Source of the DNA: Beijerinckiaceae bacterium RH AL1
Lineage (GTDB): Bacteria > Pseudomonadota > Alphaproteobacteria > Rhizobiales > Beijerinckiaceae
Length of the DNA: 64,000 nt
NCBI GenBank assembly: GCA_901457705.2
Contig: LR590083.2
Coordinates: forward strand, 124,001-188,000
Direction of reading: 5' to 3'
Shown here: one piece after another, positions 35,090 to 44,463 of the stretch
Layout: each line of letters begins with the position of its first letter
How positions within the stretch are numbered: position 1 is the first letter of the stretch
Translations under genes and position numbers: made by a program
The notes under the pieces: model-generated
What the model was told of the DNA's origin: nothing
Seen by the model: only the letters and a program-made list of their open reading frames with translations
Databases searched by the model: none

Positions 35090-37510
35090 CTAGAAGCTCA
35101 CCTTCACGCCACCGTAGACCGAGAGCGGCTGGGCCACGGTGACGGCATCGGCATTGCCGCCGGGGCGGTCGTTGGCAGCGAGCGTTGGGCTGACGTTCGT
35201 CGCACTGGTCCCGGTGTCGTAGTAGGTGCCGTAGGTCGCGTAGCGGCGGTTGGTGACGTTGTTTATGATGCCGATCACCTGGATCGAGTTGGTGATCTGG
35301 TACGACGTGTGGAAGTTCAGCACGTTGTAGAAGGGCAGCTTCGGGTTCTGGTTGGCGTCGTCGCCGACGAAGTACTGGCTGCCGACGAGGATCGTGTCGG
35401 CGCCGAGGATCCACTTCGGCGTGACGTGATACTCGAGCCCGATCTTGCCGAGCTGGGAGGGGATGCCCGGGATTACGTCGCCGGGGCGCACGAAGATGTT
35501 ACCGTTGGCGTTGGCCATCGGGTTGTTCGGCGAGGCGAACTTGGCGGCGAACTCGTAGCGCGCGTCGATGTAGGCGTAGTTGGCGTAGAACTCCCAGGGG
35601 CCGTGGTCGTACATCACGCCGGCCTCGACGCCCTGGCGCAGCGTCTCCGGCGCATTGACGAAGAAGCCCTGGCCCGAGAGAGCGCTCGGCTCGCTGACGA
35701 TGTCGTTGTCGCTCTCGGTGCGGAAGTAGCCGGCCTTGTACGCGAGGCCGCCGCCGACGCTCGCCGGCAACGGCGCCAGGCCGCGGACGCCGCCTTCCCA
35801 GGTGTGCGACACGACCTGCTTCAGCGGCGGGTCCGACACCAGCGCCGTCTCGAGGATGCAGGGCTGGAACTTGTTCGAGCACTCGCTCTCGAGCGGCGTC
35901 GGCGCGCGGTTGGCCTCCGAGTAGCCGCCGTAGACGGTGAGCGCCGGCGAGAATGTGTAGGTCAGGCCGAACACCGGGTTGATGCGATCGTAGTTGTGCA
36001 TCGAGTCGAGGTTGGCATTCGAGCCGCTGAGGTCGGTCAGCGAGATGTTGGCGACGTTGAAGCGCGCGCCGGCCGTCACCGCTAGGGCCTTCGTCACGTT
36101 GAACGTGTCGAGCGCGAAGACGCCGAAATAGGTGGCGTTCGACGAGACGAAGCTCGAGTTGAAGCCGACGTTGCCGCGCGTGTTGATGATGTCGCCGGCG
36201 CCGGGCACGCCGAAGAACTGGTTCTGGAAGGCGCTGTTCAGGAGGCCGAGCGATGTCGTCGACGAGAAGTGGGTATCCGAATTGTCGACGCTGGCGCCCG
36301 CGACGAAGTAGTTGTCGTGGCCGTAGTAGGTGTCCTTGTTGACGGCCTGCAGCTGCGCGCCTTCGCTCGTCGTGTGGGTGGCGGTCTGCGCCGTCGTGCC
36401 GTAGGCGGTGTCATCGGTGCGGCCGCGCAGCGAGGCGATCGGGTTGCCGGCCTGGTCGAGGAAGACGCGCTGGTTCTTCGTCGCGTTGGCCGGTGCGTTG
36501 TCGGCAGGCAGGCACAGCGTGCCGCGCAGGCGACCGCCGCAATCCTCGACATCGGCGTCGTTGCCGTCGACGTGGTACTGGTCGAACTGGCGGACGTAGA
36601 AATTCGAGCCGAGCGTCCAATGCTTGCCGACGTCGTAGCTCCCGGTCAGCTGGACGAGGCCGGCGGAGTTTTCCGTCGTCTGCGGCGACGTGAACACCGA
36701 GTTGTACTGCTTGTTGACCAGCACCTGCGGGGTCACGCCCTGCACGCCGAGGAGCGAGCGGCCATACTGGCCGATGAGGTGCATCTCCGAATCCTGCGAC
36801 CTGTAGCCGAGGTCGGCGAGCACGCGCTGCGCGTTCTGCGCGCCGAACGGCCGGTAGCCGCCGTCGCGATAGCCGTCGAAGGCGACGTAGAACGAGTAGT
36901 TGCCGCTCTGCTTGCCGTACTCGCCGTAGCCGTTGACGCGGCCGTACGAGCCGCCGAGGATCGTGAAATCGCCGCCGTGGAAGTTGAAGCCGTTCTTCGT
37001 CGTGAAGTTGATCGCGCCGCCGAGCGCGTTGAGACCGAAGATCGGGTTGTTCGTGTAGATGTCGGAGCGCGCGATGGCGATCGGCGGGATCAGGTCGAGG
37101 TTGACGAGATCGCCGAAGGCTTCGTTGATGCGGACGCCGTTCTCGTAGACGGCGAGCCCCTGCGACGTGCCCGAGATGCGCGACACGTCGAAGCCGCGAT
37201 AGAAGAGGTCGGGCGAGAGGTCGCTGCCGTCGACGTTGATGGCGATGGCGCCCGGGACGCGCGCGGTGATCGCGTCGGCGACCGACGGCTTGTACTGCAC
37301 CTCGAAGTCGTGCGCCGTGACGGTCGAGACGTCGGCCGGCACCTTGTTGACGTCGAGCCCTGCGTTGGCGCTCGTCGGCACCGGCGTTTGCGAGATCTCG
37401 ATCTCCGGCAGGTTGATGGTGCTCTGCGCACGCACCGCGCCGGCCGCCAGCGGCCCCGCCGCCAAGATCAGCGTGGCCCCCGCCACAGCCGTGCGCGTGT
37501 CGATCTTCAT
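35090..37510 (-). CDS. TonB-dependent outer-membrane receptor
   Basis: An 806-residue receptor: signal peptide (TLILAAGPLAAGAVRAQ), plug domain of about 130 residues (VPADVSTVTAHDFEVQ through FGLNALGGAINFTTKNGF, the classic LGGAIN plug motif), then a 22-strand-type barrel ending in the aromatic C-terminus VYGGVKVSF. Substrate could be an iron chelate, vitamin or plant compound; no sequence clue decides. GGGGGA precedes the ATG by three bases. The gene has its own terminator and a long AT-richer upstream region with palindromes, and it interrupts a conserved neighbourhood, so it was probably acquired or moved here. Confidence 0.93.
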   Translation of the reverse strand: MKIDTRTAVAGATLILAAGPLAAGAVRAQSTINLPEIEISQTPVPTSANAGLDVNKVPADVSTVTAHDFEVQYKPSVADAITARVPGAIAINVDGSDLSPDLFYRGFDVSRISGTSQGLAVYENGVRINEAFGDLVNLDLIPPIAIARSDIYTNNPIFGLNALGGAINFTTKNGFNFHGGDFTILGGSYGRVNGYGEYGKQSGNYSFYVAFDGYRDGGYRPFGAQNAQRVLADLGYRSQDSEMHLIGQYGRSLLGVQGVTPQVLVNKQYNSVFTSPQTTENSAGLVQLTGSYDVGKHWTLGSNFYVRQFDQYHVDGNDADVEDCGGRLRGTLCLPADNAPANATKNQRVFLDQAGNPIASLRGRTDDTAYGTTAQTATHTTSEGAQLQAVNKDTYYGHDNYFVAGASVDNSDTHFSSTTSLGLLNSAFQNQFFGVPGAGDIINTRGNVGFNSSFVSSNATYFGVFALDTFNVTKALAVTAGARFNVANISLTDLSGSNANLDSMHNYDRINPVFGLTYTFSPALTVYGGYSEANRAPTPLESECSNKFQPCILETALVSDPPLKQVVSHTWEGGVRGLAPLPASVGGGLAYKAGYFRTESDNDIVSEPSALSGQGFFVNAPETLRQGVEAGVMYDHGPWEFYANYAYIDARYEFAAKFASPNNPMANANGNIFVRPGDVIPGIPSQLGKIGLEYHVTPKWILGADTILVGSQYFVGDDANQNPKLPFYNVLNFHTSYQITNSIQVIGIINNVTNRRYATYGTYYDTGTSATNVSPTLAANDRPGGNADAVTVAQPLSVYGGVKVSF

Positions 37511-37611
37511 AAGTCCCCCAGGAGCGCCGCCGCTCGTCGGCCGCGCCCGCCTCCATATTTCCTCATTGTTTGCGCCGCGCCGACAAAAGCCAAGAGACAA
37601 AGCTCCATCGA

Positions 37612-37648
37612 TGCAATGCTGTACGACAGCGTTGCACGAATGCTGCAA
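37612..37648. promoter_or_regulatory. Overlapping palindromes upstream of the TonB receptor
   Basis: TGCAATGCTGT (37612-37622) and ACAGCGTTGCA (37626-37636) are 11-bp inverted arms with one mismatch and a 3-base centre. The right arm also pairs onward: TTGCA (37632-37636) with TGCAA (37644-37648). The site is about 100 bp upstream of the receptor start, in a 282-bp gap that is visibly richer in A and T than its surroundings. It looks like a double operator; the regulator is unknown. Confidence 0.5.
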
Positions 37649-37792
37649 GTTTATGCCAGTCCTACAAGACTTCAGGAACATTCGTACTTTTCGATATAGG
37701 ACTTTTTCCCGACTTCTTATTATTGAAACCCGCCTGAACCTGTCTGATGGCTGCTTTCTTCGCTTGCCGCCAGGCGTGCTAGCCTATCCCGC

Positions 37793-38581
37793 ATGATGAA
37801 GGTCGAACGCAGCGGTCGGTCGCCTGCGCCTCGCGCATCGGCGCGGCGATGGGCGCGTGTGTCCGCGCGTGCCCTCGTCGATCTCGTCTACCCGCCGAGC
37901 TGCCTCGCCTGCCGCAAGGCGACCGCGGCGACCGACGCGCTCTGTCCCGCCTGCTGGTCGGCGATGCGCTTCATCGAGCGGCCGTTCTGCGAGCGGCTCG
38001 GGACCCCCTTCGCGGCCGACATGGGCGACGGGCTCGTGTCGCCGGAGGCGATCGCCGCCCCTCCAGTCTATGCGCGGGCGCGGGCCGTGGCGCGCTACGA
38101 CGACGGCCCGGCGCGGCGCCTCGTGCAGCGGCTGAAGTATGGCGATCGGCTCGAGCTCGCCAAGACGATGGGCCAGTGGATGGCGCGAGCCGGCGACGAA
38201 ATCCTCGTCGAAGCCGACGTGCTGGTGCCGATCCCGCTGCATCCGCGACGGCTTGCCTGGCGCCGCTTCAACCAGTCCGTGCTGCTGGCCGATGCCGTGT
38301 CGTTGACGTGCGGCGTGCCGGTCGATGTCGAGGCGCTGGTGCGCGTGAAGCCGACCCCGCCGCAGGTCGGCATGACCAAGAGCCAGCGGGCGCTCAACGT
38401 CGAGGGCGCCTTCAAGGTCAAGCCGGAGCGGGCGATCGGCGTGGACGGCCGCGCCGTCGTTCTGGTCGACGACGTGCTGACCTCGGGCGCCACGGTCAAC
38501 GCCGCCTCGCGGGCGCTGCTGCGCGGCGGGGCGCGGCGGGTCGACGTGCTCGTCTTCGCCCGTGTCGTGCACGGTGCGTGA
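37793..38581 (+). CDS. ComF-family phosphoribosyltransferase-like protein
   Basis: A 262-residue ComF protein. The N-terminal zinc-ribbon cysteines are C37, C40, C51 and C54 (SCLACRK and LCPACWS), and the phosphoribosyltransferase loop is VVLVDDVLTSGAT at 222-234. ComF is needed for DNA uptake in naturally competent bacteria and is widespread elsewhere with unclear role. It begins the run comF, grxC and DUF1178. The 282 bp upstream are shared with the divergent TonB receptor gene. Confidence 0.9.
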   Translation: MMKVERSGRSPAPRASARRWARVSARALVDLVYPPSCLACRKATAATDALCPACWSAMRFIERPFCERLGTPFAADMGDGLVSPEAIAAPPVYARARAVARYDDGPARRLVQRLKYGDRLELAKTMGQWMARAGDEILVEADVLVPIPLHPRRLAWRRFNQSVLLADAVSLTCGVPVDVEALVRVKPTPPQVGMTKSQRALNVEGAFKVKPERAIGVDGRAVVLVDDVLTSGATVNAASRALLRGGARRVDVLVFARVVHGA

Positions 38582-38647
38582 CGCCGGGGTGACAGGCGGC
38601 CCGCGGATTGCCATATCCGTCCTGCCACACCGAGGAGAGCGCCTGAC

Positions 38648-38920
38648 ATGGCGATGCCGGAGATCACGATCTACACGACCATGTACTGCCCCTACTGCCT
38701 CGGGGCGAAGCGGCTGCTCGGCGAGAAGGGCGTTCCCTACAACGAGATCAAGGTCGACGGCGATCGCGAGGGTCGGGCCGCGATGACCGCGCGGGCCGGC
38801 GGCCTGACCAGCGTGCCGCAGATCTTCATCGGCGGCGCGCACGTCGGCGGCTGCACCGAGCTCTACGCGCTCGAGCAGGCCGGCAAGCTCGACGCCATGC
38901 TGAAGGGCGAGGCTGCCTGA
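38648..38920 (+). CDS. grxC: Glutaredoxin 3
   Basis: A 90-residue glutaredoxin with the dithiol active site CPYC at 14-17, the TSVPQIFIGG cis-Pro loop and the GGCTELYAL glutathione-binding end. It reduces disulfides and glutathionylated proteins in the cytoplasm using glutathione. A GAGGAG ribosome site precedes the ATG. It lies between comF and the DUF1178 gene, which begins six bases after its stop. Confidence 0.95.
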   Translation: MAMPEITIYTTMYCPYCLGAKRLLGEKGVPYNEIKVDGDREGRAAMTARAGGLTSVPQIFIGGAHVGGCTELYALEQAGKLDAMLKGEAA

Positions 38921-38925
38921 ACATC

Positions 38926-39384
38926 ATGATCCGGTATCAGCTCGCCTGCGCCAACGACCACCACTTCGAATCCTGGTTTCGCGACAGCTCGTCCTTTGAC
39001 ACCCAGGTCGATGCCGGCCTTCTGTCGTGCCCCGCGTGCGGGACCGATCGGGTGGCGAAGTCGATCATGGCGCCCGCCGTGGTTGGCGCCGCGGGCCGGC
39101 GGGAGATTGTCGCGCCGGAGCAGCCCGGCGCGCCGGGGGCCGTGGCGCTGCTCGATGATCGCCAGCAGGCGCTGCGCGCCGCCTTGCGCGAGCTGCGGAG
39201 CAAGATCCTCGCCCAGGGCGAGGACGTCGGCAGCCGCTTTCCAGAGCAGGCGCGCCAGATGCACGACGGCGAGATCCCCACGCGCCCCATCCACGGCCAA
39301 GCCACGCCGCAAGAGGCGCGCGGCCTCCTCGAGGACGGCGTCCCTATCCTGCCGATCCCGGTGCTACCGGAGGAGCTGAACTGA
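38926..39384 (+). CDS. DUF1178 family protein
   Basis: A 152-residue protein beginning MIRYQLACANDHHFESWF, with the zinc-ribbon-like C-N-D-H-H and LLSCPACG cysteines and the conserved C-terminal GEIPTRPIHGQATPQEAR and PILPIPVLP. These are the DUF1178 features; function unknown. In many Rhizobiales, as I recall, a carbon-nitrogen hydrolase gene lies between grxC and this gene; it is missing here, the gap being five bases. Confidence 0.9.
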   Translation: MIRYQLACANDHHFESWFRDSSSFDTQVDAGLLSCPACGTDRVAKSIMAPAVVGAAGRREIVAPEQPGAPGAVALLDDRQQALRAALRELRSKILAQGEDVGSRFPEQARQMHDGEIPTRPIHGQATPQEARGLLEDGVPILPIPVLPEELN

Positions 39385-39414
39385 GCGCGCGGAACCCTTG
39401 GCGGCTGTGACGCT

Positions 39415-39432
39415 TTCTTGACGACGCAAGAA
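39415..39432. promoter_or_regulatory. Short inverted repeat upstream of the PmtA-like gene
   Basis: TTCTTG (39415-39420) and CAAGAA (39427-39432) flank a 6-base centre. TTGACG (39418-39423) within it could be a -35, but no good -10 follows. Confidence 0.25.
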
Positions 39433-39513
39433 TAAACGGCAGAGTGACGCGGCGCGAAGCAACCCGAGGGTCCGCGCCAAGAAAGCGGTTTGAGATGCTC
39501 GAGGTGCAGACGC

Positions 39514-40308
39514 TTGCCTAGCCAGTTTCCGAGCCCGGCTCGCCAGCGTCTCGCCAAGTCCCGAGCCGGCAAGCCCCGCCTCGAAGATCGCCTCGCCGAC
39601 GAGGCCCGCTTCATCAAGACCTGGCTCGACAATCCAATCCTGACCGGCGCCGTATCGCCGTCTGGGCGCTTCCTCGCCAGGATGATGGCGCGAGCCGTCG
39701 ATCCGATCGGCGACGGGCCGATCGTCGAGCTCGGACCCGGCACCGGCCCGATCACCGAGGCGCTTCTGAAGCGCGGGGTGGCGCCGCGCCGCCTCGTCCT
39801 CGTCGAGTTCGACAGCGCTTTCTGCCGGCTGCTGCGCAAGCGCTTTCCCGGCGTTCATGTCGTCCAGGGGGACGCCTACCGGCTCGACGAGACGCTGGCG
39901 AGCGTGCTGACGGCGCCCGCCGTGTCCGTCGTGTCGAGCCTGCCGCTCCTGAACAAGCCCGAGACCGAGCGCCTTGCGCTCATCGCCAACGCATTCGAGC
40001 TGATGGCGCCGGGCGGCACCTTCGTGCAGTTCACCTACGGCATGGCGTCGCCGGTGCCGCGCAGCGCGGCTGCCGCCTATGATGCCGAGGTCTCGCCGCC
40101 GATCTGGCTGAACTTGCCGCCGGCGCGCGTCTGGGTCTATCGCCGCAAGGGGGACCTCGGCGCCCGCTCGATCGAGGTGCGAGGCGACGTCGGCTTGCAT
40201 GAGCGCAGTGGCGAGCCGATCTTCCGCCCGGCGCGTTTTCGTCCTACCGGCGAGCGCAGGCTGTTCCGCCGACGTCGCGACGATCTGGCGGCGCCGCTCG
40301 GGGACTGA
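39514..40308 (+). CDS. Phospholipid N-methyltransferase-like protein (PmtA type)
   Basis: A 264-residue SAM-dependent methyltransferase. Motif I is PIVELGPGTGPITEALLKRG; further signatures are AVSPSGRFLARMMA near the N-terminus and VVSSLPLLNKP, which match the Sinorhizobium-type PmtA that methylates phosphatidylethanolamine towards phosphatidylcholine. A C-terminal Arg-rich tail of about 50 residues exceeds the usual length. The start TTG has GAGG nine bases upstream; another TTG at 39490 is possible but poorer. It precedes pyrF by 39 bp. An rRNA dimethylase-like enzyme is the main alternative. Confidence 0.78.
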   Translation: MPSQFPSPARQRLAKSRAGKPRLEDRLADEARFIKTWLDNPILTGAVSPSGRFLARMMARAVDPIGDGPIVELGPGTGPITEALLKRGVAPRRLVLVEFDSAFCRLLRKRFPGVHVVQGDAYRLDETLASVLTAPAVSVVSSLPLLNKPETERLALIANAFELMAPGGTFVQFTYGMASPVPRSAAAAYDAEVSPPIWLNLPPARVWVYRRKGDLGARSIEVRGDVGLHERSGEPIFRPARFRPTGERRLFRRRRDDLAAPLGD

Positions 40309-40347
40309 GGTCGCCGACGCGGCCTGGCCTGGCAAGAGAGGCGCTGA

Positions 40348-41040
40348 ATGTCCGACAAGCTGATCGTCGCCCTCGACCTGCCGACGCCCGAGGACGCCTC
40401 GCGCCTTGTCGCGACGCTGGGCGACACGGTCTCGTTCTACAAGATCGGGCTGGAGCTCGCCTATGGCGGCGGTCTGCCGCTGGCCGAACGGCTGATCGGC
40501 GAGGGCAAGAAGGTCTTTCTCGATCTCAAGCTGCACGACATCCCCGCGACCGTCGAGCGCGCTGCAAAGCAAGTGGCCCGGCTCGGCGCGACCTTCCTCA
40601 CCGTGCATGCCTTTCCGCAGACGATGCGGGCTGCCAAGGCCGGCGTCGGCGATGACGGCCCGGGCGTGCTCGGCGTCACCGTGATGACGTCCTACGACGA
40701 CGCCGATCTCGAATCGGCCGGCTATTCCATCGGCGTGCGCGACCTCGTCGCGCGACGCGCCGACCAAGCCGTCGAGGCCGGCATCGACGGGCTGATCCTT
40801 TCGGCCGAGGAGGTCGCGGCAATGCGGCGGCGCGTCGGCGCGAAGCTGAAGCTCGTGACGCCCGGCATTCGCCCCGCGGGCGCCGCCGCTGGCGACCAGA
40901 AGCGCGTGATGACGCCCGCCGCGGCCCTGGCCGCTGGCGCCGATCACCTGGTGATCGGCCGCCCGATCACCAGGGCCGACGATCCGCGTGGCGCCGCCGC
41001 GGCGATCCTCGCAGAGATGGCCGCGGGCCAAGCGGTCTAG
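40348..41040 (+). CDS. pyrF: Orotidine 5'-phosphate decarboxylase
   Basis: A 230-residue enzyme that makes UMP from OMP, the last step of pyrimidine synthesis. The catalytic D-K-D array is in [13 protein letters not shown] (D59, K61, D64). The phosphate-binding C-terminal loop [12 protein letters not shown] is intact. AGAGAGG precedes the ATG. Probably cotranscribed with the PmtA-like gene. Confidence 0.96.
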   Translation: MSDKLIVALDLPTPEDASRLVATLGDTVSFYKIGLELAYGGGLPLAERLIGEGKKVFLDLKLHDIPATVERAAKQVARLGATFLTVHAFPQTMRAAKAGVGDDGPGVLGVTVMTSYDDADLESAGYSIGVRDLVARRADQAVEAGIDGLILSAEEVAAMRRRVGAKLKLVTPGIRPAGAAAGDQKRVMTPAAALAAGADHLVIGRPITRADDPRGAAAAILAEMAAGQAV

Positions 41041-41174
41041 CCGCGCCACCGGTCCGAAAAGTTAAAAACGAAACCATCGCGCAACCCCGCGTTGCAATAG
41101 CGCAACACGCTGCCACTTTGCGTCGTCGGGTTTCAACTAAAGTCGTGTCGACTGTTGCTTGTGGCAGGCTTCGT

Positions 41175-41231
41175 TTGACAAGATAGTCCGGCGGCGCACC
41201 ATCGTCAGGTGCGGAAGCCTTATGGTGCGCC
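41175..41231 (+). promoter_or_regulatory. Promoter and 10-bp inverted repeat directly before the LuxR-type gene
   Basis: GGCGCACCAT (41193-41202) and ATGGTGCGCC (41222-41231) are perfect inverted arms 19 bases apart; the right arm ends at the base before the ATG. TTGACA (41175-41180) lies 17 bp before the left-arm region, so an operator here would cover the -10 and start. As RNA, the same repeat would form a hairpin hiding the start codon. Further upstream, GCAAC and GTTGC alternate around 41083-41106. Confidence 0.5.
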
Positions 41232-42356
41232 ATGAGAGCGATGACCGAGTCCGCCGTCGTTGCGGCGTTTTACGAGAGCGTCCAGGACGACGGCATGCTG
41301 CAGCAGGCCGTGACGGCGCTCGCGGACTATTTCGACAGCCCCTCCGCCTGCCTCGGCGAGGTGGACCACGTGTCGGGCCGCTGGATGGTCGGCAGCGGAA
41401 AGGTCGATTCAGCTCAGCTCACGCGCTATGCGGAGATCTCCGGTCGCGATCCGGCGCCGCGCGCCTTCTCGGTGCTGCGCGTCTGCACCGCATCGACCAG
41501 CGATCGCATGTTCTCGGAGCGCGAGCTGCGCAAGTCGGCGTTCCTCAACGAATATCTCAGCCCCGCCGGCCTCGATCACTCGATGGGCAGCCCGCTGCAT
41601 CTCGACGCCGGCCGCTTCTCGCTCGTCGGCATCCATCAGGCGCGCCATCGCCCGCGCTACGACAACGGCGACATCGCGCTGCTCGAACGGCTGACCCCGC
41701 ACCTCGCCCGCACGCTTCAGCTGCGCCGCAACTTCTCCATGCTGCGCGCCCGTCACGACTCGTTCGAGGCGCTGATCGATGCCAAGGACACGGGCCTTAT
41801 CGGGACCCATCGCGGCACCACGCTCTTCGTGAACAAGGCGGCACAGCTCCTGGGCGGGGACGGCCTCTCGCTCGACAGGCACGGGCGCCCGGTCGTGATG
41901 GACGGCGCGGCGGCCAAGCGCCTGGCGCGCTTCGAGTATGACGTCGTTCGCGGTGGCGCGGGTGGTTACGTCCACGTGCCACGCCCCTCCGGCGCACCGT
42001 CCTATATCGTTCTGGTGTCGCGGCTGCCCGGCGGGTTCGGACCCATCGATGGCATCGGCGTGCTTTTCTCTATCCACGACCCTGCACGCCGTCAGCGCCC
42101 GACCGCCGACCTCATCGGAGCCTTGCTGCAGCTGCCGCGCGCGCCCTCGCGCGTCATCGCCGCTCTGCTCAACGGCCAGAGCCTGCGCGACTACGCTGAG
42201 GAGGCCGGGCTCTCGCTCGAGACGGTGCGGTGCCAGCTCAAGGCGGCCTTCGCGCAGACCGAGACGCACAGCCAGGTCGAGCTTGTGCGGCTTGCGCTCT
42301 CGGCGCTCACGGCCACCGAGCACACGCGCCCGGAGCCGAGCGCCGCCGGCCTCTAG
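41232..42356 (+). CDS. LuxR-type helix-turn-helix transcriptional regulator
   Basis: A 374-residue regulator whose C-terminal 60 residues form a GerE/LuxR-type helix-turn-helix (LLNGQSLRDYAEEAGLSLET then VRCQLKAAFAQTETHSQ). The N-terminal 300 residues have no recognised sensor domain, though the pattern of helices and strands could be GAF- or PAS-like. A second ATG at 41241 is possible. The gene has a striking inverted repeat up to its start and ends overlapping the convergent lysR stop by four bases. Target genes are unknown. Confidence 0.85.
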   Translation: MRAMTESAVVAAFYESVQDDGMLQQAVTALADYFDSPSACLGEVDHVSGRWMVGSGKVDSAQLTRYAEISGRDPAPRAFSVLRVCTASTSDRMFSERELRKSAFLNEYLSPAGLDHSMGSPLHLDAGRFSLVGIHQARHRPRYDNGDIALLERLTPHLARTLQLRRNFSMLRARHDSFEALIDAKDTGLIGTHRGTTLFVNKAAQLLGGDGLSLDRHGRPVVMDGAAAKRLARFEYDVVRGGAGGYVHVPRPSGAPSYIVLVSRLPGGFGPIDGIGVLFSIHDPARRQRPTADLIGALLQLPRAPSRVIAALLNGQSLRDYAEEAGLSLETVRCQLKAAFAQTETHSQVELVRLALSALTATEHTRPEPSAAGL

Positions 42357-43246
42357 CTACGCCAGCGTCGCGCGACCTCGACGAGATATTCGCGGAAGAC
42401 CTGCACGCGCGCGACGTTCTTCATTTCCTCGGCGTAGACGAAATAGACGTCGAGCTCCGGCGTCACGATCTGCGGCATGAGGATGACCAGCGGCGAGTCC
42501 GTGCCGACGAGATAATCCGGCAGCGTCGCAATCCCGAGCCCTTCGTTGACCGCCCGGTACAGCGCCGGGATGTTGTTCACCGTGAACGACGTCTGGCGCG
42601 GGTTCTTTGCGCCGCGCTCGAGCGTCAGGTGGGCATTGAGATTGTCGAGCAGCGGCGAGACGCCCGCAGCGCTGAGCCCGAGCAGGCGATGCTGGTCGAG
42701 GTCGGCCAGCGTCTGCGGCTGGCCGTGCGCCTTGATGTAGTCCGGCGACGCGAACAGGTGATACGAGATCGTCAGCAGCCGGCGACGGATCAGGTCGGGC
42801 TGCTCCGGCTCGCGCAGGCGGATCGCGATGTCCGCCTCGCGCATGCCGAGATCGAGATCGTCGTCGGTGAGGATGAGCCGCACCTTCACGTCGGGATAGG
42901 CGTCGAGGAAGCCCTTGAGCCGCGGCGTCAGCCAGCCGGTGCCGAAGCCGAGGTTCGTCGTGATGCGCAGCTCGCCGTTCGGCCGCTCGCGGCTGTCGGT
43001 GAGACGCGAGCGGGTCGCGTCGAGCTTGGAGATGACCTCCTGGACGGTGCGGAACAGCTCCTCGCCTTGCTCGGTGAGCATCAGCCCGCGCGCATGGCGG
43101 TGGAAGAGTGGCGTCTGCAGGTCGCGCTCGAGCGCGCTGACCTGTCGGCTCACAGCCGACTGGCTGAGGTTCAGCGAGTCACCCGCATGGGTGAAGGAGC
43201 CGGCCTCTGCCGCCGCGTGGAAGATGCGCAGCTTGTCCCAGTCCAT
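42353..43246 (-). CDS. LysR-family transcriptional regulator
   Basis: A 297-residue LysR protein: N-terminal winged helix-turn-helix (WDKLRIFHAAAEAGSFTHAG, then LNLSQSAVSRQVSALERDLQ) and a C-terminal periplasmic-binding-like effector domain from about residue 90. It follows trxB by 22 bp on the same strand, a gene order seen in many Rhizobiales, and is likely cotranscribed with it. The effector is unknown. Its end overlaps the convergent LuxR-type gene by four bases. Confidence 0.93.
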   Translation of the reverse strand: MDWDKLRIFHAAAEAGSFTHAGDSLNLSQSAVSRQVSALERDLQTPLFHRHARGLMLTEQGEELFRTVQEVISKLDATRSRLTDSRERPNGELRITTNLGFGTGWLTPRLKGFLDAYPDVKVRLILTDDDLDLGMREADIAIRLREPEQPDLIRRRLLTISYHLFASPDYIKAHGQPQTLADLDQHRLLGLSAAGVSPLLDNLNAHLTLERGAKNPRQTSFTVNNIPALYRAVNEGLGIATLPDYLVGTDSPLVILMPQIVTPELDVYFVYAEEMKNVARVQVFREYLVEVARRWRS

Positions 43247-43268
43247 CGTCGTCTCCGGCGCCCGTCCG

Positions 43269-44279
<1,011 letters not shown>

Positions 44280-44284
44280 TCACG

Positions 44285-44319
44285 GGGAAGGCTTGGAGAT
44301 GGCGATTCTTCGCCTTCCC
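44285..44319. promoter_or_regulatory. Inverted repeat upstream of trxB
   Basis: GGGAAGGC (44285-44292) and GCCTTCCC (44312-44319) are perfect inverted arms with a 19-base spacer, about 37 bp before the trxB start, and the match extends outwards at two of three more positions. It could be an operator of trxB. Confidence 0.4.
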
Positions 44320-44385
44320 TGTAAGGCCGTGTCGGCGGCTCTGCAACCGAGACGACCAGCGGAGCGAAGCTTCCGCAAAGGAAGC

Positions 44386-44431
44386 CGGAAAAACAAGAGG
44401 CATGCACCGGGCGCAGGCCGGTACATGCCTC
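44386..44431 (-). terminator. Intrinsic terminator of the DUF992 gene
   Basis: GAGGCATGCACCGG (44397-44410) and CCGGTACATGCCTC (44418-44431) pair as a 14-bp stem with one mismatch and a 7-base loop. On the minus strand it is followed by TTGTTTTTCC. It lies 33 bp past the DUF992 stop. A smaller stem GCTTCC/GGAAGC (44369-44385) follows. Confidence 0.82.
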
Positions 44432-44463
44432 GTGGTTCCGCTAATCGGGCTCGGCGCGAGCCG

